Shown: positions 54,692-64,000 of the stretch, in pieces | Numbering within the stretch: the stretch's first letter is position 1 | Layout of the letters: every line of letters starts with the position of its first letter | From: Macrolepiota albuminosa | Taxonomy: Eukaryota; Basidiomycota; Agaricomycetes; Agaricales; Agaricaceae | Assembly: GCA_027475525.1 (NCBI GenBank) | Contig: JAMWFC010000113.1 | Location: 1,600,001-1,664,000, forward strand | DNA: 64,000 nt | Direction: 5' to 3' | Translations under genes and position numbers: made by a program | Notes under the pieces: generated by a model | Told to the model about the DNA's origin: nothing | The model's input: the letters and a program-made list of their open reading frames with translations, nothing else | Database searches by the model: none

Positions 54692-57545
54692 TTAAAACCA
54701 AGTCTCATCTCTTGGTCCAGTCATCCTCGCGTGCACCTCGTCCGAGTGACTCGAGGTACTTGTTGAAAATCTCGAGGTCATATCCTTCTTCCTCAATGGT
54801 TGTCGTGGCTCCGGTATCCGATTCGGTACACCAGTCATCTGCGAATAGATAGACGGTGCAGACAACCGGCTAGTTTGGCCAATCGACCTCCGATCTCCTG
54901 GTGAAAGGTTGTCACCATACATATGGCGCTGGCGATAGCGCTGCTGACCCTGCGACGACTCCTTCGGGTCCGGATAATTGTAATCCCCAATGAGCTGAAC
55001 TATATCTTCCTCGGGCTCCATTCTCGCCTCTTCCGCCATACGAGTCTTCTTCAATTCTACCGCGTTAGTCTCCTGTGGAGTATGATGACGAATGATCAGA
55101 TCTGCCTTCTTACTCCGCCTGTGCCCAAAAAGCTTCTCCCCAAACCGTATCAGCCGCCAACGCCACCCACTCCTGTCCATTCGCCCATATCCGGTTTGGC
55201 TCGCGAACATCGCCGTTTTCTTGGCACGCTGTTTGCGTGTACGACGCCTGCAGCACCAAATGAACACAAGGAGAATAAATGCGCACCCAAGGGCCATTAG
55301 GAGAATCTGCCACCACTCGAGGAATCTCTTTGTCGCGGGGGGAGTAGGTATGTTGATGCCCGTGATTGTGGGCAAGGGAGCAGCAGTGCTCGTCCCCGAG
55401 GGCTGTGGGACGATGACGAGTTCAGAGAGGCAGACTCCGAGACCAGTGACGACAGTCGAATTTTGTTGGCAATCAGCTGCTATGCAGGCTCCGCCGCGAA
55501 GGACTTGATTAGGACTTGAACATGCCAAACAGTTGCTAGCCCCAGCACCTGAACAACTGGAGCAGCTAGAATCACAGGCTTGACAAGACGAGGTAGGGGT
55601 ATCGAAGTATTGTGATTTACTACAGGTCGGAAGGCAACGTCCGTTCAGTAGGACGGGTCGCTCGGAGTGACAGCTCGTGCATTGGTTGAAAGAGCCCCCA
55701 GAGCAGCTTGCACAATCCGGGTGACAGGACAAGCAAGAGTGGGTTGAAGAGAAGGTTCCAGAGGGACAAGTTGATACGCATTTTCCATTAGAAGCCAATT
55801 GGTTCGAGGCGCAGGTGAGGCAAAATGTCGCAGATCCGGTGCAGGTTCCGCAAGAAGAATCACAGGCTGTCCCGAAGATGAATTATATGACGAGAATGAT
55901 CGAAAAAAATAACATACGAATGCAAGTGAGATGATCTTGAGGTGACACAAATGTCCCAGATGGACATGTTTCAACACAGCTTCCCTTAGATAAGAAAAAA
56001 CCGGGCAAGCATCCAGTGCATTGCGCAAGGTTCACGGTTGAAGCGGCACTAAAGTTGGGAATCTTACAAGAGGTGCACTTGGCATCACAGGCTATACAAA
56101 CGATGACTTGAGAAAGCCAGACCGAAAAATGTGGTAGCCTGACGCACCATCACATTCCTTTTTGATGTTGTCTGCAATCATGTCGGTGCCCGAGCAGATA
56201 CCGTTGGAATCCGCACTAACACAAGCCCCATTGAGACTATACAGTCCAGAGGCGCAAACGATACAGTCGTTGGAGGTTCCCGCAGTACATGTTTCGCAGG
56301 AGGAAGCACACGGTGTGCACGTCGATCCATTGCTGAAGCTACCATCGGGACAGACCGTGCCACTGGAGGTAGCAGATTGTGGTGGATTACACTTCGTGCG
56401 GTCACTTGTATTTTGGGAAAATCCAGATTTGCAGGTAGTACAGACGCCTGTTCCGTCTTCACAAGCGGTACATCCTAACTGGCATGCTGCTTTATATTAG
56501 CATCTTTACACCCATGACGACCAAATAACGTCCATACCTTTACAATCACCCGTTGAGGTGAGAAAGAATCCTGGTGAGCACTTTGCACACGCGGTTCCGT
56601 TATCAGCCTTGGTGAAACCAGTATTGCAGTTGCACGACCCATTGGTGTCACAAACACCATTCACGCAATTGCACGTTGACGGTGCATTCGCCACGATGGG
56701 ATGAAGACATTGTCCACTTCCGGTTATGCCATCATCGCATGCGGTGCAATTAGCAGGGCAGGGCTGACACGTGGGGCCAAAGAAACCTGTTGTACACGTC
56801 TCACAAGAAGAACCCGAAAACCCAGGGGCGCACTTGCATGTACCCGCCGCTGAGCAGACACCAGATGCAGCACACGGAGGGGAACATGCTGTTGATTGGA
56901 TGTCGACGAGAGACAGTGAGGTGGGACGACGACCTACTGGTAGCTCGTCGATATTGGGAATAGAATCCCAAAGGACGAGGCGCTCATTCGGTAATCCATC
57001 CGTTACTGTGATCCATATGTTCGCTGAGAGGCTGAGTGACTTGGCTGCTAGCGGTGTAGACGAGTTTACAGTGGCATTGGCGGGCAGGGCTGAGAATCCA
57101 GACTGTCCCGAGTAGAGCGTGTCGGAAAATATCGCAAGTCCTGGCTCAAGTGCAAGAGTCAGAGGGAGGGATTTAAGTGAACCGTTGAATCCAGGAGATG
57201 GTGAAAATGAAGCAGAGGTGGACGTTAAAACAGTGTGTAGGAGTTGTGGATTTGAATCTGAGGCATATTGGCCTGGTAGTAAGAGAACGTCGGTGGGAAT
57301 GCCAGGTACCGATATTGTAGCACCAACTGACGTCCGCGTGTCAGTTGTGCTCGTCAATTAGGGTCAAAAACACGTACTGGTTGTATTAGAGTGACCCTGT
57401 AAACATTTCCCGGGAACACATAAAACGGTTGAAGACTGTTGAGCGACTGCGAGTTGGATAGGAGTTAGTGCGCGCACATTGATGATAAATGACGCGACAT
57501 ACGAGCTGTTGTCGCCAAAATGGCAAGAATGATTGTGGTACACAT
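54692..57545 (-). CDS. Secreted/type I membrane cysteine-rich (furin-like repeat) protein
   Basis: Six exons: 57545-57503, 57446-57378, 57326-56538, 56486-56148, 56091-55918 and 55866-54692. All five introns (51-56 bp) are GT-AG and all fall in phase 1; 862 aa. A signal peptide starts MCTTIILAILATTALAQ. After a beta-rich N-terminal region comes an EGF-like stretch (CKCAPGFSGSSCETC), then many CxxC-type furin/GF-receptor-like repeats to about residue 600 (CASSCETC, CHPDCASCSGGSFNQC, CDSSCSSCSGAGASNC). A single transmembrane helix follows (WWQILLMALGCAFILLVFIW, ~res 660-682) with a CCRRR stop-transfer, and then a basic, Ser/Arg-rich cytoplasmic tail of about 180 residues without catalytic motifs. 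Role unknown; surface sensing or adhesion is inference. Confidence 0.88.
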
Positions 57546-57822
57546 AGCGTATACGTACTAGATGTAATCAAAGAGACTCGTCAAAGGTCGTAGAAAGAGA
57601 GAAGAGAACGAGTGGGCTGATGGAAACGGGTAACGAAACAAGGCCATCGTATCCATTTGGCTTTTTTTTGTTCACCTCTCTGGCCACAGCACTGGCAGGG
57701 AACAATAGAAATTCGAAATCATGTGACCGCAGCATTGTACAGTTGGCGATCAAACCGACGATGATATATCCGTCTGAACTTCAAAACAATTTATTCACGA
57801 TATGTTTTGTCACTGTTCTTTG

Positions 57823-60132
57823 TTATAATCTGCTTGTGAATCTAACATTCGTAGCATCCGCCAAGACACAAACAAGCATCCCTTCACCAAGGACAGCTCC
57901 AGTTTGCACTCCCTTCCCCACCCGTTCTATATATCCATCATAGGGAGCCCGCAGAATATTCTCCATCTTCATGACACTGAGGACGAGCAACGTTTCTCCT
58001 TTTCTGACAAAACGATCGCCCCTGGGTCCGTTGTTCTTGGTGGCTTGCAAAGCTGGGTGGAGCTCTACAACTTTTCCAGTCAATGGCGATGCAACGTGAG
58101 CTTCATCACTTGGATTGGCGAGCTCGAAAGCGGATGTAGATATAGCAACAGACGTAGACTGTGACAACGAAAACTGTAGTGGTGTTGAAGAGAAAGACGT
58201 CTGAAGGACGCCTGAAAGTCGGGCAGGCAGATAGTTCTCAAATATGGAGGAAAGAACTAGATTGTGTTTCGAGGGGGACTGCGAAGCTCCGTTCGAAGGT
58301 GACAGTGTCAGGTGGAAGACAGTCCCTGGCTGTATAAAGACATTGGGCGTCGAATGAACATTACTCTGAGGGTTTGAACTCGTTGGGTTTGACAGACTTA
58401 GTTGACGTGGAGCAGATGTCAAAGCAGATTGACCTTGTCTGAGAACTAGTTCAAGATTTCGCTCGAGCCATGAGGTATCTATACTATCTGTAAGCCAATC
58501 CGGATGGCTCACGACTCCAAGAAGGAGATCACGATTTGTACATATGGAGCCGCGGATCCGGAGCTCTCGTAGGGCACGCAAGCCTCTTTGAGTCGCCTCT
58601 TCAAATGTTCGTCCACTAACTATGACCTTGGCGAGCAAAGAATCAAAGTCTGAACTGACAGTCCATACAGGAGGATCATCGCTGGAATATGGGCCGTCTG
58701 AAAGCCATGTATCAATCCGAACACCACGACCGGATGGCCAGTTGATATCGCTTGGCTTCACGGCACCTACAGAGAGTTTGAAAGATTGCGATGGGTCTTC
58801 CGCAGTCAGACGTAGCTGTATGGCAAAACTATTGGGTCGAGTAGGAAAGCTTGGGAGGGACAAGGAATCCAACGTTGGAGAGGAGCTGAAGAGAAGCAAT
58901 TGTGTCTGAACGAGGTCGACACCCGTGATTTCCTCTACAGCAAGTTCAGCCCTGCAATTGACATTCAGGACACGGGAATATTACCGGTGATTGTGTGCTC
59001 TACCTGGACTCTCGGATTGATCTCTAAGAAAACCCAATCTAACGTCTGGGTATTCACGAGGTATTCGAATGTGCCCAACCCTTGATACTTTAAATGCCTT
59101 GCCATTTTCACTGAAGACTCTACCAGTGTCCTAATGACAGACAGAGGAAGTCTCGATGGAGCAATCTACAATATCTTTAAATTAGATTTAATCGGATGGA
59201 CATGATGGAATGCTCAAACCTCGACAATTTTTTGAAATCTAGAGAAAAATGAAGAACACAACAAAATAATACATTGTATGGTAGACTGACCTTCGTTGCA
59301 CACTACAATCACGCTCCCAAAGATGTGTCACGGCTCCCGTACCATCTCCGATGATCTGAATCTCGACATGTTTCCAGATTAGCCCAGTCAAAGCTTGTTC
59401 TACGAATATCCGACGTGATGGAGATTCACCCAGACAACTGAAAGACAAACAATGTTGTGAGATTGATTGCAAGACCATTGCAAATGCATACCGCTTAAAT
59501 GCCTCTTCAATCTCATCCAGACTATTCACTAATCTAATACCCCTACCGCCTCCTCCGTCTAGAGCCTTGATCATGACGGGTAAACCTTTCGCATGTGCAA
59601 AGGCGCGAATATCTTCACTAGAAGACACATCGCAGCCTGCAGCTACTTTCACCGCTAGGGAAGTCGCGAGCGCGCGAGAGAGAAGTTTGTCGGAAGATAT
59701 GCGGAGCGTCTCAATCGAGGGGCCTATGAACACAATACGAACTGGCAATGCTGATGCAAGAGCTGGATTTTCACTCAAAAATCCATAACCTGGGTGTACG
59801 TGAGTGCATTTCAGCCTTTGGGCATGATCATTCACATAATTTCGGTGTGCCTATTCACTTGGACGACGTACCTCTGAGCCAGGGCAACAATCTTCCCAAC
59901 GTCCATATAGTCGGCGACATCATCAAGCTTCACGGCTTCATCAGCAAAGGAGGCATGGCTTTTGTCTTTGTCAGTATATATCGTAGCCGTAGCCCAACCT
60001 AATTCTGCAGCAGAGCGAAGAACTCGAATTGCAACTTTAAGGGAAGTAACATTATGAGTGTTTGTTGATGATAAGTTGTTTGTTTTTCCTACTTTCTCCT
60101 CGATTTGCTACAAGAACCTTGGGCCTAGGCAT
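57823..60132 (-). CDS. Acyl-CoA carboxylase alpha subunit (biotin carboxylase + biotin carrier)
   Basis: Seven exons: 60132-60093, 60034-59872, 59815-59492, 59437-59291, 59238-59220, 59165-58985 and 58934-57823; all GT-AG, 661 aa, including a 19-nt exon. Biotin carboxylase N-domain: KVLVANRGEIAIRVLRSA and HPGYGFLSENPAL. ATP-grasp: DGGGGRGIRLV glycine loop, HVEIQIIGDGTGAV, WERDCSVQRR and the active-site segment EINPRVQVEHTITEEITG. The C-terminal biotin carrier has the biotinylation site VMKMEN about 50 residues from the end. It ATP-dependently carboxylates biotin, which the partner subunit transfers to an acyl-CoA. Expected partner is the divergent gene at 60303. No N-terminal targeting sequence is obvious (MPRPKVLVAN). 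Substrate (propionyl-, acetyl- or methylcrotonyl-CoA) not settled. Confidence 0.92.
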
Positions 60133-60302
60133 CTCAGTAAAATGCTAGTCTTCCTCACAGCAATAGATCACTTTTTAGACTGTGGAACATCATGAGAAAC
60201 TCATCGGTTGCTTTTGTAGCCGAATCAGATTGACATCGTGACCTTCCCGCTTGATTGGAATTTAGAACACGGGGTCGCGATCCAGTGTATCCAAACTCAC
60301 AA
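60133..60302. promoter_or_regulatory. Shared divergent promoter of the acyl-CoA carboxylase subunit genes
   Basis: The two start codons are 170 bp apart and point away from each other, so both transcripts must start in this short interval or share its elements. No canonical TATA box is evident. The arrangement would let one control region set equal levels of the two subunits. Confidence 0.6.
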
Positions 60303-62630
60303 ATGCCCTCTGACTCTTCTAGTGGTAAAGACGTCGTGAAAGATAGGACGGGTGATACATCAAGCTGGGCGGTATGTGATTCTTTCAGTAACTCGGACTT
60401 CGTCTTTCTGACTTTTGCTATCCTAGCATCCTCTATCACAGCTTGAGGAACAGAAACGGATGATTCGAAAGCCCAACCTTCAAGACCCGGGTTACATCCG
60501 CCAGAAGGCGAACAATAAACTATGGGTACGAGAGCGACTTACAGCGTTGCTTGACAAAAACTCGTTCTCAGAGGTTGGGTCTATTACCGGAAAGCCCATC
60601 TATGACCATGTTGGGATTCTCAAGTCGTTTACTCCAGCGTATGTTATTTTGATCTTCTCTTTCTTATATTACCCATGGCATTTGCGTAGGAACGCTATAA
60701 CTGGCTTTGGATGCATCAACGGCCGAAGAGTTTTCGTGACAGCAGACGATTTCAGTGTGAGAGGTGGTCATGCAGACGGAGGTATCCAGATGAAAGCCCC
60801 ATACGGAGAAGTACCCAGTCAGCTCGTTCATTAGCAATTTACAACTCATCTATCTCAAGCTTCTTGCCAGGAAATGGCGGGTCCCATTGGTATGTATCTT
60901 CATCGTTTCGCTCGTTTCAAGACATAACTAATGACATGTACAGATACGACTATTGGATGGTTCAAGTGGCGGCGGGAGCGTCGCAACATGCAAGCGTCGA
61001 GTCTGGATTCATATCCCCTGCTGAACTAATATTGCCAGTCAGACTTGACCATTGGTGCAACTTACATACCTGGAATGGCTGGCCTCGGAAACAGTATGGA
61101 CGCAATGGCAGTGGTACCAGTTGCATCCGCCTTGTTGGGTCCCGTAGTCGGCCTTGCTGCTGCAAAGGCTGTCCTTAGCCACTTCAGGTAGGTTCATTCT
61201 AAGTCTCAACAAGGTCCTACTTTGAGCTGTGCTCAGCGTCATGGTTAAAGGCCTGAGTCAGGTATGTATCCGTCCCCTGTAAATCTTAGTCGGTTTCCGA
61301 ACATGCTTTCTTCCACGAAGCTGTTTGCGGCAGGACCACCGGTTGTCAAACAAGCAACATTTGAAGACCTGTCTAAAGAAGCACTTGGTGGCTGGGAAAT
61401 CCACGCACAAAACGGGACCGTTGACAACGTCGCAGAATCAGAGCAGGATGCTTTTGACCAAATTACATTGTTCCTCTCATACCTTCCTTCTTCGATTTTC
61501 GAGCTGCCGCCTGTCGTCCAATCGGCAGATCCTCCAACTCGAAGGGAAGAGGAGCTTTTTTCTATTGTTCCAAGACGCCGCTCTCGTCCGTATGACGTTC
61601 GTCGGCTCATTTCGTTGATTGTTGACACAAATGGGTCCGTTGACGATCCTAAATCTTCAACATTCTTCGAGATAGGTAAAATATGGGGAAGGTGTATCAT
61701 CACTGGATTTGCCAGGCTTGCTGGAAGGCCAGTCGGGGTTCTCACCAGTGATTGCCTGATAAATGGAGGTCAGACTCTAGAAATTGAAACTGGCAAGAGT
61801 ATTGATGATACTATTCTAGGTGCAATTGACGCATTGGGGAGCCAAAAGAGTGCCCGATTCGCCACTCTTTGCGATCATTTTGGGTTTGTACTTGCTTCTA
61901 TGTGCCGATTTTTCTTCTGAGCTTGCTTGCTTTAGATTACCGCTGCTGAACCTTGTCGATTTGCCAGGATTCGCCGTGGGCAAGGCCAAGGTTTCCTTCT
62001 GATGGTTCTTTTCCTGCTCAATGGTGATGTAGGTTCCGTTGCTGAAAGGATGGCAACGATACGACACGGGGCCTCTGCAATGTCCGCGTTATATAACGCC
62101 AACATACCAATATACACTGTCATCATCCGGAGGGCCTTTGGCGTCGCTGGGGGTGTATTTGCAGATCCAGAAGACGGGGCCGGGACACGGGTTGCCTGGT
62201 CTGTATTTGTACATCCACTCTTTCATCCATTCACTTAATCTTGCGTATAGGCCATCAGGGGATTGGGGAAGTTTACCTTTGGAGGGTGGTATCGAAGCTG
62301 CCTACAAGCGTCGTTTCGACGCTGAGGAGTCTGTTGAAGCACGGGAGAAACTCATGGCAGACCTCGTGACAAAATTTGAGGATGTGAGAAGTCCTTTGAA
62401 GACTGCAAACAAATTTGGAGTGGAAGAGATCATTGATCCTCGGGATACACGATTATTGGTATGCGAGGTTCGTCATAATCTACTTCAAAACCCATTACAT
62501 CAGTTGATAGAAGTTTCTCAAGTGGGTGATGCATTCCTACGAGCATCTTTTACCACAGCTATCGTTGGTCAGACGAAACAGATATGGACTGGATAGCAAA
62601 CCTTCAAGTGGACGTGGTTATCGCCTGTAA
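60303..62630 (+). CDS. Acyl-CoA carboxylase beta subunit (carboxyltransferase)
   Basis: Thirteen exons: 60303-60371, 60442-60638, 60690-60810, 60860-60889, 60944-60995, 61043-61187, 61237-61261, 61321-61768, 61820-61883, 61936-61979, 62033-62198, 62251-62467, 62523-62630; 561 aa. All introns are GT-AG except 61980-62032, best read as GC-AG. Carboxyltransferase landmarks: ITGFGCINGRRVFVTADDFS, RGGHADGG, IRLLDGSSGGGSV (acyl-CoA oxyanion site), VGLAAAKAVLSHFSVMV, LFAAGPPVVKQAT, EDLGGW-type EALGGWEIHAQNGTVDN, then in the second half GFARLAGRPVGVL, LPLLNLVDLPGFAVG, ATIRHGASAMSALY, RRAFGVAGG, RVAWPSGDWGSLPLEGGIEA and IDPRDTR. The RGGHADGG and DGSSGGGSV forms differ from classic methylcrotonyl-CoA carboxylase, so the substrate stays open. 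Confidence 0.92.
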
Positions 62631-62957
62631 TCTCTGTACGATCATATAAAATTGGCGATATTGGCCAGATACTTGGCTGGACATGCTCCATCTCATTAAG
62701 ATCAGAGAACAATAGGATGATCTCGATCAGGATAGGTCTAGGGACCCACAACTTAGGACCCACAAGATGGATCTACATGAAGGTTACTCTCTAAGGCACG
62801 CCGCCTTTATTCCAGAAAAGCGAGTTGTCCGAAAACCTGCTCTGTTATCCTAGATATCTTCGTGGAAATACATCTTTAAGAAACGATATTTGAAAGCTTT
62901 AGGTCAAAAGCTTTAGGTGATATTGTCACTAACTCTCACAGTGGTGCTGAGCCTCGG
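62631..62957. other. Intergenic, no gene
   Basis: 3' flank of the carboxyltransferase gene and 5' flank of the next gene. A short tandem duplication AAAGCTTTAGG lies at about 62893-62917. Nothing else recognised. Confidence 0.5.
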
Positions 62958-64000
62958 ATGGTTGATCATCCACAAGTAAGTGTTTTTATTGTCTTCCTGC
63001 AATCGGAAATGCGCAGGGATATCAGGTCATGGACCCACTCAATGCCATATTATGGAACAATACGCAATTGCTCATATACGCAATTGCTCATACATCTTAT
63101 TCCCCCGCCACGCTGAGCGCTCATATTTTTCGTACGGCGACCACTAATTTTGTTTTATACGAAGATATCCTTTTGTCCTCCCTGGGCTCACGACTCGTGA
63201 CTTACGATACTGTTCATTCAAATGTCAGTCTCATTTCCTTGCCAAACGATGCCATCCTCATCCTTCAGTGTTTCAAAGCTTATTATTTCGCGATTCCTTC
63301 TACAGTCTCGATGATTCGCTTCATTCCGGATTTGCTTGTCCTAGGAGGGAATATTGAAATCTCCTGGACACGACAACCAGAGTAAGTTCAACACAGGGTC
63401 ATAGGCCATCTCAATACCTTATTGATGCTCGCCTTCTAGTGTCGATTTCTTTATTGTCCTTGCCCATTACGAACCCGTTCCGCTTAAGGAGGTCCTCGTT
63501 AACGTAACTTATTATGACGATGGATTATCACAGCCGTTTTCAGTCCCTCTGCCACAAGTCCCTGCAATGTAAGCCATCTTGTCAATATCTGCTCATGTCC
63601 CTCTGACTCAAGTCCTGCCAGCAATGGCTACGTCCTTCAGGCTACTAACGTTGAAAATCTCAATGAAATCTGGGACCAAAGCGAGGCATTTTCCATCAAC
63701 GATCCTACCAGTATCTCAACAAGCGCAAGCAACGGCCCCACCACAATTTATTATACCACTACCATAACTGCCGCCCCAAGTACCAGTCTTGGTAGCAGCA
63801 TCACCAGTTCAGCTATAACCACCTCTTTGTCCCAAAGTATATCCACTCCTTCTAGTTCCAGTCCTACAAATAATGTGTCCTCCACACTTTCTGTTTCTGA
63901 CACTGTGTGCGTTGTTCCTCGATTCCGACGTCTGTTCGCTTAAAGATTATGTTTTTTAGCACCCTTTCCCCAACTGCTAGCCAAACTAGCGATTCCGAAA
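62958..64000 (+). CDS. Partial gene, Ser/Thr-rich (probably membrane/cell-surface) protein
   Basis: Runs off the right edge. Exons read: 62958-62975, 63017-63381, 63440-63568, 63613-63906 and 63960 onward, with GT-AG introns of 41-58 bp that keep the frame. The first ATG gives MVDHPQGYQVMDPLNA; 63029 is an alternative start. After a globular N-terminal half, the segment after about residue 180 is rich in Ser, Thr and Pro (TTTITAAPSTSLGS, STPSSSSPTNNVSS), typical of an O-glycosylated stalk before a transmembrane helix. That helix would lie beyond the window. No enzyme motif seen; function unknown. Confidence 0.65.

Noticed and set aside
58935..58984. Frameshift in the biotin carboxylase gene near the VEHTIT motif
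   Set aside because: Using the AG at GCTGTAG rather than the earlier CAG gives the canonical EHTITEEITG sequence in frame.
60811..60859. Nonsense mutation in the carboxyltransferase gene after KAPYGE
   Set aside because: A 49-bp GT-AG intron removes the stop and restores the LLARKWRVPLIRLLDGSS context.

Overview
The window is fungal nuclear DNA, most likely from an Agaricomycete (mushroom-forming basidiomycete). This rests on dense spliceosomal introns of about 45-70 bp, large Ty3/gypsy and Ty1/copia retrotransposons, and basidiomycete-type host genes. I could run no search, so family names come from motif recognition and species is not claimed.

Left half (1-37 kb): a transposon graveyard. 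A DUR3-type urea permease relic (minus strand) is cut in two by a 13.3 kb Ty3/gypsy element (2061-15328, 4-bp target duplication GCGC). The element carries degenerate gag-pol on the minus strand and, on the plus strand, a spliced antisense gene with its own TATA box and a zinc-cluster-like cysteine motif. Next come the other DUR3 half, a decayed Hook-type coiled-coil gene, an isolated gypsy LTR in the opposite orientation, a second gypsy copy that lost its reverse-transcriptase palm and integrase, and a 5.6 kb Ty1/copia element with near-identical LTRs inserted into an unknown reading frame. A copia-type solo LTR follows.

Right half (37-64 kb): intact host genes, each rebuilt here exon by exon. 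They are an AIM9-like phosphotransferase-fold protein (37330-39067, minus), a RUS/DUF647 protein (40063-41812, plus), a bHLH-zipper transcription factor (45582-47202, minus), a secreted or type I membrane cysteine-rich protein (54692-57545, minus), a divergent pair encoding the biotin-carboxylase/biotin-carrier and carboxyltransferase subunits of an acyl-CoA carboxylase (57823-60132 minus, 60303-62630 plus, 170 bp between), and a Ser/Thr-rich gene running off the right end. Two long gene-poor stretches (41.8-45.6 kb and 47.2-54.7 kb) hold simple repeats, a 65-66 bp minisatellite, a third copia-type solo LTR and a tRNA-Leu-like sequence.

Two observations stand out. First, three diverged copia-type LTR families share an elaborate internal architecture: a composite module followed by two hairpins whose 6-nt loop segments are complementary in each family although the sequence differs (TACACG/CGTGTA, TACGTG/CACGTA, TACGGA/TCCGTA), which is covariation expected of a selected pairing. 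Second, four unrelated places contain a perfect tandem duplication with a period of exactly 77 bp. This looks like an assembly-graph (k = 77) junction artefact rather than biology, and one copy breaks an otherwise open pol frame.
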